DNA of 64,000 nucleotides from CAVSRC01 sp963782045 (GCA_963782045.1 CAWAIR010000033.1:1-64000), one strand, 5' to 3'; shown: positions 7,727 through 16,128, counted from the first letter of the stretch. Translations and numbers: made by a program. Notes: a model not told the origin generated them from the letters alone.

Positions 7727-9334
7727 TTATTTCCCTGCGAGCCGCAGATCGGCGGGTGCGATCGGATACACCACGGGGCTTCCCACGATATTAGTGACGT
7801 GGTCCGGGCGATAGACGATGGGCCGGTTGAGCGTGTACATATCCATGTACACACCGTCGTTCTGTACGATTGTCTGTACCTGTTTATATATATCGCAGCG
7901 TTTCGCGGCATCGGCCGTTACCACGGCTTCATCGAGTAGCTTGTCGACCTTGGGATTTGAGTAACCCGCTTTGTTGGTGCTACCGATCGACTTGGAGTGG
8001 AAGCTCTTAATTAGCACCACGCCCGTATCTGGAAACTGCGCAAAATCGAGAAACAGCATCATTTGGGGGATTGTTTCTGGATTTTTCAGACTGGCCAAGT
8101 AATCTGGGAAGGAGATGGGCACCAAGTTGAGAGTTACTCCAACCTTACGCAAGTTCGATTGTAGTAATGTTGCCTCGCGCTTTTGCGTCTCAAATACCGG
8201 TTGGAAGTCCATCGAAAGAGATACGTTCGATGCATTGGCCTCGGCAAGAAGCTTCTTGGCTGCCTCCGGATCATGCTTAGCTGCGGGAAGGTCAGGCCGA
8301 CACGCCAACGTCGTCGGCAGCGGGCCATTGGCAAGAATACCATTGCCATTGTAGATGCCTTTAAGCGCACCTTCGTAGTCATAAGATAGCGCGACCGCTT
8401 TCCGAATTCGTGGATCTGTGGTGGCACCCTTGCGTGTGTTGAATACCACGTCTGCTTGGATTGGCGTCTTAATACGCTGCACCTTGACCGACGGGTCGGC
8501 GGCCGATACCGCGGCAACATCGGGTTCGCCAAGTCCCCACACCAGATCGACGTTGCCTGCACGTAGCTCTGCCTGGGCGGTGGCACTCTCGTCGATGCGG
8601 CGGAAAACTAGGTTCTTGGGTCGTCCATCGACTTTTGCCCAATAGTCATCGTAGCGGTCCAGAACGAAGGCGTTGTTCTGAAAACCTTCCAATGTGTATG
8701 CACCACTGCCAGCATCGTGGGCCTGCAGCCAAGACTGCGCATCGTCGCTGCCGGCGTTAGCCGCAACAATGGTAGAGTTCAAGATGTAAACCTTGCTGAG
8801 CCCGCCAATGAACAGTGCGTTTGGTGTAGCCAACCGGATTGTTAGATGGGTGTCGTCCTGAATATCTGTGCCGGCATAGCCCTCGATCTGGGCCGCTATG
8901 CCGGAGCCAAGACGCTTCAGCCGGTCGAGGGTATATGCAACGTCCTTGGCGGTGAGTTTCGTGCCGTCGTGGAAGGATACATCCGGCCGCAGTGTGATAG
9001 CGATCGAACGAGCGTCATTGGCGATGGTGTATTCCGTGGCGAGATTCGGTACCAAGTTCCCGTCGTGATCGTATGTAATGAGTGTGTCGTAAAGGGCGCT
9101 AATGATGTAATTGCTCTCTGCGTAGTCGGCCCGCAGCGGATCGAGGGTGTTGACTGGACCGGAACGCGCAAGGATCAATGTTGTCGCTCGGTCCATACCC
9201 GCTTGGGCGCCCGTCTGGATAAACACTATCGCGCCCAGGGCAATCGTAAACGCGGCGAGAAGCATCAATCCTTGGCAATTCGATCTGCGGCGGCAAATTT
9301 CGCGCGGCACTACACGGCTGTGTCCTGTGACCAT
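7727..9334 (-). CDS. Periplasmic solute-binding protein, family 5 (DppA-like)
   Basis: A 535-residue peptide/nickel/opine-type binding protein. The signal sequence is long: a basic start with RRRSNCQ, then a hydrophobic core GLMLLAAFTIALGAIVFI, with likely cleavage near AQAGM. Family 5 signatures include LRPDVSFHDGTKLTAKDVAYTL. The ATG at 9334 is chosen because AGGAGAGGAAT precedes it. It is the first gene of a five-gene transporter operon followed by the TIM-barrel gene. The promoter region (9335-9772) carries operator-like words. The ligand may be a peptide, opine or oligosaccharide; sequence alone does not decide. Confidence 0.88.
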   Translation of the reverse strand: MVTGHSRVVPREICRRRSNCQGLMLLAAFTIALGAIVFIQTGAQAGMDRATTLILARSGPVNTLDPLRADYAESNYIISALYDTLITYDHDGNLVPNLATEYTIANDARSIAITLRPDVSFHDGTKLTAKDVAYTLDRLKRLGSGIAAQIEGYAGTDIQDDTHLTIRLATPNALFIGGLSKVYILNSTIVAANAGSDDAQSWLQAHDAGSGAYTLEGFQNNAFVLDRYDDYWAKVDGRPKNLVFRRIDESATAQAELRAGNVDLVWGLGEPDVAAVSAADPSVKVQRIKTPIQADVVFNTRKGATTDPRIRKAVALSYDYEGALKGIYNGNGILANGPLPTTLACRPDLPAAKHDPEAAKKLLAEANASNVSLSMDFQPVFETQKREATLLQSNLRKVGVTLNLVPISFPDYLASLKNPETIPQMMLFLDFAQFPDTGVVLIKSFHSKSIGSTNKAGYSNPKVDKLLDEAVVTADAAKRCDIYKQVQTIVQNDGVYMDMYTLNRPIVYRPDHVTNIVGSPVVYPIAPADLRLAGK

Positions 9335-9772
9335 ATTCCTCTCCTTTGGTTGTGATCGTCGCTGTCCATGTGCCCTGCGCATCCGAATTTGGTCGACACG
9401 TCGGGGGGTGGAGCAAGGGTAATTCGGACCGGCGGCGACCGCCGTTCCAATGTCGTATCCCGACGCGGTCGATACCGCCGGGGACTCGGCTCGGGGCGGT
9501 CAGTTCGCAGCACGCGCAGTCCATTTGCGAACCAACCCACCTTGGAAAGACTGTATCCAATCTATGGAAAAGAGGTGCCTGTGTAAATGGTATGCTTGGG
9601 CCTATTCTCGGGGTTCGATTTCGCTCTCACAGCGTTCGATATTGCGCCGGGCCCAAAGAAAGGTGGCAGGATATAGGTTCGAAGTGGATACGAATCGTAG
9701 ACACGTTTGTACACAGTATGATAGTTAACTCAAGCTGACGCGGGTGACGCCGCACACGTCCGAGGGACCGAA
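9335..9772. promoter_or_regulatory. Divergent promoter region with GntR-type operator-like words
   Basis: A 438-bp gap between the binding-protein gene (leftward) and kbl (rightward) with no convincing gene. It holds CTGTATCCAA at 9551-9560 and GTGGATACGA at 9684-9693, in opposite orientations, plus TTTGTACACAG at 9706-9716. The first two match the word found upstream of the 24709, 24972, 30698, 30954 and 32886 genes. They are likely binding sites of the FCD-type GntR protein at 30954. Assignment to individual promoters is inferred. Confidence 0.5.
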
Positions 9773-10966
9773 ATGAACAACAGCGCCCTCATCGGCCATG
9801 TAGCGCGGCGGCTTGAGGAGCTCGAAGCGGCGGGGCTTTTCAAGTCTGAGCGCGTGATCGCCTCGCCACAGGGGGCGACGATACGGCTGACTGACGGTCG
9901 GGAGGTTCTGAATTTCTGCTCGAACGATTATTTGGGCCTATGCCAACCATCCGGCTCTAGTTGTTGCGGCTCATGCTGCACTCGATCGGTGCGGTTTCGG
10001 AATGGCCTCAGTGCGTTTCATCTGTGGCACTCAGGAGGAGCACAAGCAGCTCGAGAAACGCATTGCGGACTTTCTAGGATACGAGGACGCAATCCTCTAC
10101 TCGTCGTGCTTCGACGCCAACACTGGGTTATTCGAGGCGTTGCTCGGGGAGGATGACGCAATCATCTCCGACGCACTGAACCATGCATCGATTATCGACG
10201 GAGTCAGGCTCTGCAAAGCGCGGCGGCTTCGGTATGCCAACAATGACGTGGCCGACCTCGAGGCGAAACTTAAGGAAGCAGCTAACGCGCGCTTCCGTCT
10301 CATTGCTACCGACGGCGTTTTTTCCATGGATGGTACCATCGCTGATCTTGGTGCGATTTGTGATCTCGCAGAGCGTTACGACGCAACGTTGCTCGTCGAC
10401 GACAGCCATGCTGTGGGCCTTTTAGGGGCGCATGGTCGTGGCACGCCCGAATATCGCGGCGTCGAAGGGAGAGTGGATGTGGTCACCGGCACTCTCGGTA
10501 AGGCTCTCGGCGGCGCCTCTGGAGGATATGCCTGTGGCAACGCAGAGATGGTGGCGTGGCTAAGGCAGCGCTCGCGGCCGTATCTTTTTCCAACACCCTT
10601 GCCCCAGTTATTGCTGCTGCATCCATAAAAGCTCTTGACCTGATCGAAATGAGCGCTGACCGCCGCAACAAACTCAGAGCCAACACGACACAATTCCGTT
10701 CACGAATGACCAAACTCGGCTTCACCCTGGTGCCAGGCGAGCACCCTATTGCCCCGGTCATTATCGGTGATGCGCAGCGCACTCAGGACCTCGCCGCGAA
10801 GATGTTGGAGCGCGGTATCTACGTGACCGGCTTTTCGTTTCCTGTCGTGCCCCGCGGTCAGGCGAGGGTGCGGGTGCAGTTGTCAGGCGACCATCCGAAG
10901 TCCGACGTCGATGGTTGTGTCGCCGCGTTCGACCAAGCCGGCCGCGAACTTGGCATCATCAGCTGA
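9773..10966 (+). pseudogene. kbl: 2-amino-3-ketobutyrate CoA ligase, two frameshifts
   Basis: Kbl joins glycine and acetyl-CoA reversibly to 2-amino-3-ketobutyrate; with Tdh it degrades threonine. This alpha-oxoamine-synthase (PLP fold I) sequence is complete only across three frames: SNDYLGL to 9940, then ANHPALVVAAHAALDRCGFG in the +1 frame after an extra T at 9941, then SNTLAPVIAAASIKALDL after loss of one T from the T run at 10585-10589. PLP motifs are present: VDDSHAVGLLG and the Schiff-base region TLGKALGGASGGY. The start at 9773 has the ribosome site GAGGGA. Product is abolished unless the indels are sequencing errors. Confidence 0.85.
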
Positions 10967-10978
10967 AGGGAACGCTCG

Positions 10979-12025
10979 ATGCCTGAAATGATGAGAGCGC
11001 TGGTTAAGGCGAAGGCGGAAAAAGGCATCTGGATGAAGCGAAGTGCCGATTCCCGAGCCGGGCCCCGACGAGATCCTCGTCAGGGTGCGCAAATCCGCGA
11101 TCTGCGGCACCGACATTCACATTTACAGGTGGGATGACTGGGCGGCGAAGACGGTACCGGTGCCGATGGTGATCGGACACGAGTTCTGCGGCGAGATCGC
11201 TGCCCTTGGCTCGACCGCGACCCGCTACCGGATCGGCCAGCGCGTTACTGCCGAGGGGCACATCGTCTGCGGTACCTGCCGCAACTGTCGCGCTGGCCGT
11301 GGCCATCTGTGCCGCAACACCCAAGGCGTTGGCGTCCACCGACCGGGTGCCTTTGCCGAATACGTCGTGGTGCCCGAGTACAACATTTTCGTACCCCCCG
11401 ACGACGTGCCAGACGAAATCGTCGCCATCTTCGATCCATTCGGCAATGCGGTACACACAGCGCTTTCCTTCGATCTCGTCGGCGAGGACGTGCTCGTCAC
11501 CGGCGCCGGCGCCATTGGCATCATGGCGGCGCTGGTCGCCAAGGAAGTGGGCGCGCGCAAGGTGGTGATAACTGACATCAACCCGGAACGGCTGGAACGC
11601 GCGCGATCGATGGGGATCGACTACGTCGTCGATGCCCGGAACAACAAGCTGGAAGACGTTATGCGCGCCATCGGCCTGACGGAGGGCTTCGACGTTGGAC
11701 TGGAGATGTCGGGCGCGGCGAGCGCTTTCCGCGACATGATCGGGTGATGAACAATGGCGGCAAGGTCGCGATCCTCGGCATCGCGCCGACCGCGTTCGAG
11801 ATCGACTGGAACGAAGTCATCTTCAAGATGCTGACGCTGAAGGGAATTTACGGCCGCGAGATGTTCGAAACCTGGTACAAGATGGCGACGCTGGTGCAGG
11901 GCCGGCTCGACCTTTCTCCGCTCATCACTCATCGTCTCCCCGCCGCTGACTACTTGCAAGGCTTTGAAGAGATGAATGCTGGCACGTCAGGCAAAGTGAT
12001 CCTTGACTGGCGAACAGGCGGTTGA
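10979..12025 (+). pseudogene. tdh: L-threonine 3-dehydrogenase, two frameshifts
   Basis: Zinc-dependent MDR enzyme oxidising L-threonine to 2-amino-3-ketobutyrate, the substrate of Kbl. The sequence is highly Tdh-like: MRALVKAKAEKGIWM, then AICGTDIHIYRWDDW, the structural-zinc loop CGTCRNCRAGRGHLC, the NAD site TGAGAIGIMAA, and GIYGREMFETWYKMATLVQG. The frame shifts +1 after codon 20 (extra base near 11039) and loses one base near 11742, so no full-length product can be made from the sequence as given. It lies 12 bp after kbl. The same +1/-1 pattern in both genes is odd and suggests assembly indels or parallel decay. Confidence 0.85.
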
Positions 12026-12177
12026 ACGTGAATGTTTCAATCCCACGGGGAACCAAGGAAACGGACCTTCAAAGGCCATTCCATCCCTGTCATCCGGACC
12101 AATTGCTGCTTACCGTTTAATTTAATACATTGGTGCCAGCAACGTCGGGCAGGTGTCAATCAATAACTTCTTCTTAA

Positions 12178-12347
12178 TTGCGGACTGCTGTCAAGAGGGC
12201 TCTGGTCAGCGTCGAGCTACGCCGGAATTTCTGTAACGCGGCCGATCAGGCAGCCTCGACGGCGGGGTGTATCAACGCCGCCATGTTCTTCTGGGCTCTC
12301 GTCGCTTCCGGCCAGATCAACATGCGCAAGGTCGATCGCTGGCAGAC
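12178..12347 (+). pseudogene. C-terminal fragment of a transposase
   Basis: An open stretch encodes LRRNFCNAADQAAST and then INAAMFFWALVASGQINMRK, VDRWQT. This resembles the C-terminal end of transposases I associate with rhizobial insertion sequences; I cannot name the family with certainty. It has no upstream body and fuses in frame at about 12347 to IS30-type sequence. The preceding 12026-12177 shows no gene. Confidence 0.5.
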
Positions 12348-12349
12348 GC

Positions 12350-12910
12350 GAACCCAGATCCGCAACCGGATCTCCATCTATCATAGTCAGCCAAAGCCCA
12401 CCTGCGCAGCCAGTTCGGCCACTGGGAAGGGGATCTGATGCACTTCCGCCGCCAGCGCGACATCCTGCTCAACCTGCAGGAGCGAAAGGCGCGCCTCGCC
12501 CTGGCCCGGCGCCTTCCCGGCAAGGACGCCAACTCACTGCCGAGGCAATTGCCGGTGAACTGGGTGGCCTGCCTGCCAGGGCGCGACGGACCATAACTCA
12601 TGACAACGGTGGCGAAATTGCCCGCCAGCAAACCGTTACCGCCGAGATCGGAACCCGCGCCTTCTTCTGCGATCCCCACAGCCCTTGGCAGCGCGGCTTC
12701 ATCGAGAACGCAAACGGTCGCCTGCGTCCCTGCGTCGGGAGCTGCCGAGAAAGACCAGTCTCGCAGACTACACCGATGATGACATCGACGACGTGATCTG
12801 GAGCCTCAACGCCAAACCACGAAAATACCTCGACTACCGAACGCCAATCGGGGTATTCGCCGCCACCTTTGGGGCAGCATTTTCCGGGTGCGCCGGGTCT
12901 TATAGCCCAG
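12350..12910 (+). pseudogene. IS30-family transposase remnant, multiply frameshifted
   Basis: The C-terminal half of an IS30-type DDE transposase is recognisable over several frames: IRNRISIYH, then FGHWEGDLMHFRRQRDILLN (with the first catalytic Asp in GD), THDNGGEIARQQTVTAEIG (second Asp), FFCDPHSPWQRGFIENANGR (catalytic Glu) and LPRKTSLADYTDDDIDDVIW. At least three frame changes and the missing N-terminal helix-turn-helix make it non-functional. It is joined directly to the 12178 fragment. Confidence 0.75.
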
Positions 12911-12928
12911 CGCACCGGCACCCAACCA

Positions 12929-13141
12929 TTACACCCCCTCACCATCAGGTTTCGGATCCGGCTTCACGAACTCCTCAACCCAGTCGACCGGCAGGCCGAA
13001 GGCCTGGACGCAGACCAGGACGTCGAGCCCGCCGGCATGCGCCGATCGGACGTTGTGACGGAGCGACACCGGAACGTCGAACGGCAGGCGGTACGGCGGC
13101 ACGCCAAGAGGGGTGATGGGCCTGGTCTGCCCTTCAAGCAT
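12929..13141 (-). CDS. Small protein of unknown function
   Basis: A 70-residue protein starting MLEGQTRPITPLGVPPYRLP and ending FVKPDPKPDGEGV. Its ATG overlaps the stop of the preceding minus-strand reading frame (ATGCTTGA), which supports translational coupling and thus a real gene. It has no signal peptide, membrane segment or recognised motif; the middle (GLDVLVCVQAFGLPVDWVEE) looks folded. It lies at the left edge of the integrative element, next to IS30 debris. A partner of the 13134 reading frame is the only functional hint. Confidence 0.4.
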   Translation of the reverse strand: MLEGQTRPITPLGVPPYRLPFDVPVSLRHNVRSAHAGGLDVLVCVQAFGLPVDWVEEFVKPDPKPDGEGV

Positions 13142-13271
13142 CTGCAAGCTCCTTCTCGAGCTCGTCCGGCGTCAGACGAGGCGGGACCTCTTCAGGCTCA
13201 TCGCTGAGTCAGGTCTCGAAGTCCGGGTCTTCCTGCTGTTTGGTGGTGAGGTGGTTTTGGGGTTTCGTCAT
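13134..13271 (-). pseudogene. Small reading frame interrupted by an in-frame TGA
   Basis: From the ATG at 13271 the frame encodes MTKPQNHLTTKQQEDPDFET. It meets TGA at 13211-13209 and continues in the same frame as LSDEPEEVPPRLTPDELEKE plus LADA to the stop at 13134, which overlaps the next gene's ATG. Both sides look coding (hydrophilic, acidic). The sequence could be a nonsense mutation, a downstream start or a recoding event. Direct repeats AGTATCA at about 13285 and 13297 lie just upstream and may be an operator. Confidence 0.35.
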
Positions 13272-13539
13272 GGCGGCTGTCTTGACAGTATCACGAAAGT
13301 ATCAAGCTGGATTTTTTACAATACATATTCGCCTGGTCCCTGAAAGAGCCCGGCCCTACCCCCCCCCACCCCCAGTCCAGTTACCCCCGGGGGTAAGATC
13401 TCCTCCCCGCACCTATGGTGTAAGGTCCGGCATATGGCACTCGCCCCCCGCACCTTGCTTGCGACACCCCGCGCTAGACTGGATGGGCGCATGTCGGGAT
13501 CGTGTAAACTACGCGAACGCGTGATGTCGCAACACAATG

Positions 13540-13963
13540 CGGCAGCATTTAACGGCAGAGTCTGCCGGGCATGTCTCGGGCCTTAGTGGCTCACAACGGG
13601 GCGCTTCGTATGCAAGACATAGCGTGCGGCTGGAACCGCCCGCCCAAGGTAGGAGCCGCTGTAGCGGTGGGGACTTGAAGCCTCGATCAACGTTCAAGCA
13701 TCGGACCATCAAACCGTTGAAGGCCGAAGGAAAGCCTAGCCTAGGATAGGGCAAACGCGGGGGAATACATTCATGCCCCAATGCCCCGACTACCTTGCTA
13801 GGTAGATCGCCCGGAAAGCGACATGCGCAAGCGTGCCTGTTCCCGACAACGACGCGACCGATGGAATGACGAGACCATAAACCGGCCCCGTGAAGGCCGG
13901 CGAAACGTCTCGAAGGCAAAAACCGAATTGCTCCGGGGCTGGTACAAGGCCCCGGAGCGTTTG
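13540..13963 (+). ncRNA. Long structured RNA candidate
   Basis: About 420 bases without a convincing gene but with many local and nested helices. CGGCAG/CTGCCG is at 13553-13567. GCGG/CCGC is at 13626-13639. CCCGCC (13639-13644) pairs with GGTGGG (13666-13671) around a CCGC-TGTA-GCGG hairpin. CAACG/CGTTG is at 13688-13719 and CTACC/GGTAG at about 13789-13804. CGAGAC (13870-13875) pairs with GTCTCG (13907-13912), enclosing CCGGCC/GGCCGG. The region ends in a terminator-like hairpin at 13931. The density of complementary arms suggests a structured RNA of the element. I cannot assign a family: a HEARO/omega-RNA-like or other large phage RNA is possible, but no IscB-type gene follows. Confidence 0.5.
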
Positions 13964-13966
13964 TAA
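13931..13966 (+). terminator. Intrinsic terminator-like hairpin at the end of the structured RNA
   Basis: A perfect 9-bp stem CTCCGGGGC / GCCCCGGAG with a 9-base loop is followed by CGTTTGTAACTTT. The T tract is short and interrupted, so strength is uncertain. It sits exactly where the structured region ends and before the next gene. Confidence 0.5.
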
Positions 13967-13970
13967 CTTT

Positions 13971-13992
13971 AGCCGGCCTAGCTAGGCCGGCT
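13971..13992. repeat. Perfect 22-bp palindrome
   Basis: Arms of 11 bases (AGCCGGCCTAG and its complement) meet without a spacer. It lies 8 bp after the terminator-like hairpin and about 100 bp before the start of the 14089 gene. It could be a second terminator arm, a cruciform or a dimeric protein site. Confidence 0.6.
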
Positions 13993-14088
13993 TCCAGCAT
14001 TTGGTCAAATGTGTTCGGATTGTGGCGAGATTACGCCCACAAAAATCCGGACGCACAAAGTATCCGCAAAGTAACCTGCGAGGGTAAT

Positions 14089-14466
14089 ATGGGCTTAGGC
14101 ATTGTCGCGCAGAAGCGCGAGAAGATGGCAAGGCAAGAGCGCCGCACCAACTTCGGGGCGAACGACCGTTTCGCCAAGACGGAAAAGGTGGTCGCACCCA
14201 CCGAAAGCACGAAACCGGCCTACATCGAGGCGGTTGGCCGCAAGGTCTGGAACCACAAGATAGCCAACGCCTACGTCAATCATACCTCACAAATCACCTA
14301 TTGCCCGCCCGGCACGGCTTCCGGCCTGTCGCGGTCGATTGGTGTGGAGCGCAAGGGAAGGCGCTCGCTGTCCACGAAAACCTACGGCAACGGGACGCGC
14401 CATATCGTTGGGAATGCACCGGTTTCCGCCGATGCGATGGTATGGGCGGCAGAGCGCCGCTGCTAA
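14089..14466 (+). CDS. Basic protein of unknown function
   Basis: A 125-residue basic protein starting MGLGIVAQKREKMARQERRT. The ATG at 14089 is chosen because GAGGG sits 5 bases upstream inside an 18-bp repeat copy; a GTG at 14011 in the same frame is less likely. It contains NFGANDRFAKTEKVVAPTES and ends VSADAMVWAAERRC. It has no signal peptide or membrane segment. The charged N-terminus suggests nucleic-acid or protein binding, but no domain is recognised. It lies between the structured RNA and the repeat array, so a role in element maintenance is possible. Confidence 0.5.
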   Translation: MGLGIVAQKREKMARQERRTNFGANDRFAKTEKVVAPTESTKPAYIEAVGRKVWNHKIANAYVNHTSQITYCPPGTASGLSRSIGVERKGRRSLSTKTYGNGTRHIVGNAPVSADAMVWAAERRC

Positions 14467-14472
14467 TTCCCC

Positions 14473-14767
14473 AAATTCTCTGGTTAATTCTCTACGGCAT
14501 GGAGAATTAGAAATGGCAGAAACCTGCGGGGTTCAGCCTAATTCTCTAATTCTCTATACTAAACTAACTACTATAACCCCCAAGGACCGTAGAGCGTTGT
14601 CATGTCATTGGCACCGCATGACATGACAACGTCATGTCATGTGTTCCTATGCTCCATATCCTCGCAGAGAATTAGAGAATTAGAGAATTAACCCCGAAAC
14701 CGCCAAACCCCGCCATTTTAATTCTCTACACCCCGAAACCATCGGACCATCGGAGCGTAGAGAATTA
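14473..14767. repeat. Array of AGAGAATT octamers
   Basis: About ten copies of AGAGAATT or its complement AATTCTCT. Three are in tandem at 14666-14690, two in tandem at 14539-14555, and single copies at about 14474, 14486, 14502, 14720 and 14759. The stretch is AT-richer than its surroundings and contains no gene. The spacing and both orientations resemble binding-site arrays at replication or transfer origins. Confidence 0.65.
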
Positions 14768-14904
14768 AGCTGGCGCGCCGTCATGTCGTTGGCTCACAAT
14801 GACATGACAACGTAAAGGTTTCCTGAGTATAACATTGCGACGCTCTACGTTGTCATGTAATGTAACGTCATGTCATTGGCTCACAATGACATGACGACGT
14901 AAAG
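14596..14904. repeat. Three related inverted repeats (GTCATGTCATT...AATGACATGAC)
   Basis: Copy 1 at 14596-14630 has perfect 13-base arms GTTGTCATGTCAT / ATGACATGACAAC around a 9-base loop. Copy 2 at about 14780-14812 and copy 3 at 14866-14896 share the loop GGCTCAC and the trailing ACGTAAAG. Copy 3 ends 23 bp before the start of the ribbon-helix-helix gene at 14920. They could be operators of that protein or part of an origin of replication or transfer. Confidence 0.65.
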
Positions 14905-14919
14905 CGAAAAGGTAGGACC

Positions 14920-15186
14920 ATGCGCGCTCGAATGATCCAGATCAGACTGTCGGACGCCGAACACGCGGCCATCGCGGCCGCTGCCGCTGCCGTCGGCCAG
15001 ACTGTTTCAAGCTGGATGCGCGCCGCTGCCTTGCGCCAAGCGCCGCAAGTGTTGGCGGCAATGGCGCAACTCGCGCACTCACCGGCCGCGGCACCATCGG
15101 ACCATCAAACCATACCGGCAACCGTTGCAGGTGAGCCGGACTATGAGCCGTCGCCCGAAGATTTGTTCGGTGGCGACGACGAGTAA
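14920..15186 (+). CDS. Ribbon-helix-helix protein, MobC/CopG-like
   Basis: An 88-residue protein. Residues 1-42 (MRARMIQIRLSDAEHAAIAA, then VGQTVSSWMRAAAL) fit the beta-strand/helix/helix plan of ribbon-helix-helix DNA-binding proteins, closest to relaxosome MobC-type or plasmid control proteins. The C-terminal tail is Pro/Ala-rich and acidic (YEPSPEDLFGGDDE). The start has AAGGTAGG upstream. Inverted repeats end 23 bp before the start, so autoregulation or origin binding is likely. Its stop TAA lies in an 18-bp repeat copy. No relaxase gene is visible in the window. Confidence 0.6.
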   Translation: MRARMIQIRLSDAEHAAIAAAAAAVGQTVSSWMRAAALRQAPQVLAAMAQLAHSPAAAPSDHQTIPATVAGEPDYEPSPEDLFGGDDE

Positions 15187-15308
15187 CCTCGCAAGGTTAC
15201 CCGAGAATAACATTGCACCCCCGAAGCATTCATTAGTAGGTTTGCTAAACCTATTCGGTTGCGCCTACGTATCCCACCCACATGCAAGTAACCCCGAGAG
15301 GTAACACC

Positions 15309-16046
15309 ATGACCGATACGACCATGATCCCGAACGACACGCGGCTCAAGGACCTGATGGCCGAGGCGCGCGAGTACGGGCGTGATGCCGCGGAAGGCAA
15401 GGACAGTCTGCCGAAGCTCGCCATCCGCGCGGTGCGGGCGTCCAATGATGGCGTCATCACCACCCAGAAGGACAAAAAGGGCGTGGACGATGCCCAGCGC
15501 CTCTATGGCGAGTACGCCGACGCGATGGGCAAGAAGGAGATCCACGAGCACACGGAGAACGGCAAGAAGGCCAACGAGAGCAAGCTTCGCCAGCTCATCG
15601 CCTTCGGCGCACTCACGGTGTGCGACCCGGTCGAGGTGCTCGACCGTGCTGTCGAGTTGCGGCGCCAGATGGAAGCCGCCAAGGACCCGGTGAAGTCGGC
15701 CTATGCCGGCTATGTCGACGTGGCGCGCGAGCAGATCAAGACCGATCGCGCGCTCGACGACGAGGAGCTGAAGACCGCGCTCCGCAAGAAGGAGAGCGAC
15801 GAGCCCACCGTCGAAAGGGTGTTGGAGCGCATCAAGAAGCAGCTCGACCAGCTCATCACCGGCGAGAAGGGTCTCAAGGACACTTCCGAGCAGATCCTCG
15901 GTGCCCACAAGCTCATCAACGAGCGCCTCGCCGCCTTCGCCACAGAGCGCAAGCTCGCCGAGGTGATGGCGAGCGCCGCCGAGCTGGGGATCACCGTGGT
16001 GAAGCCCGAGGCCGAGGCCGAGGCCGAAATCTACCTCGCCGCGTAA
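15309..16046 (+). CDS. Charged helical protein of unknown function
   Basis: A 245-residue, strongly charged and mostly helical protein (MTDTTMIPNDTRLKDLMAEA; later ERVLERIKKQLDQLITGEKG). It has no signal peptide, membrane segment or known catalytic motif. The ATG at 15309 follows GAGAGG inside an 18-bp repeat; an in-frame ATG at 15282 would place the repeat in coding sequence. The stop codon TAA is part of another repeat copy. Predicted coiled coils at about residues 95-200 suggest a structural or DNA-associated role in the element. I do not recognise the family. Confidence 0.6.
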   Translation: MTDTTMIPNDTRLKDLMAEAREYGRDAAEGKDSLPKLAIRAVRASNDGVITTQKDKKGVDDAQRLYGEYADAMGKKEIHEHTENGKKANESKLRQLIAFGALTVCDPVEVLDRAVELRRQMEAAKDPVKSAYAGYVDVAREQIKTDRALDDEELKTALRKKESDEPTVERVLERIKKQLDQLITGEKGLKDTSEQILGAHKLINERLAAFATERKLAEVMASAAELGITVVKPEAEAEAEIYLAA

Positions 16047-16088
16047 CCTCCCAAGGTAATCCACCCCACCAGGTACCACGACGTCCTG

Positions 16089-16128
16089 TTGAAGGACGAG
16101 ATCCTGAATTGAAGGACGAGATCCTGAA
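16089..16128. repeat. Tandem duplication of a 20-bp unit
   Basis: TTGAAGGACGAGATCCTGAA occurs twice back to back. The second copy opens a 43-codon frame from the TTG at 16109 to the stop at 16240 (LKDEILKFHSGQRIVDSGLP). The 16047-16368 stretch holds no other gene candidate. Confidence 0.6.

Noticed and set aside
13540..14466. IscB omega-RNA locus
   Set aside because: The structured region is suggestive, but the following gene (14089) has no RuvC, HNH or bridge-helix motif. A standalone RNA of that class cannot be shown without a covariance search.
14473..14767. CRISPR array
   Set aside because: The repeat unit is only 8 bp with irregular spacing and both orientations, there are no spacers of constant size, and no cas genes are present.
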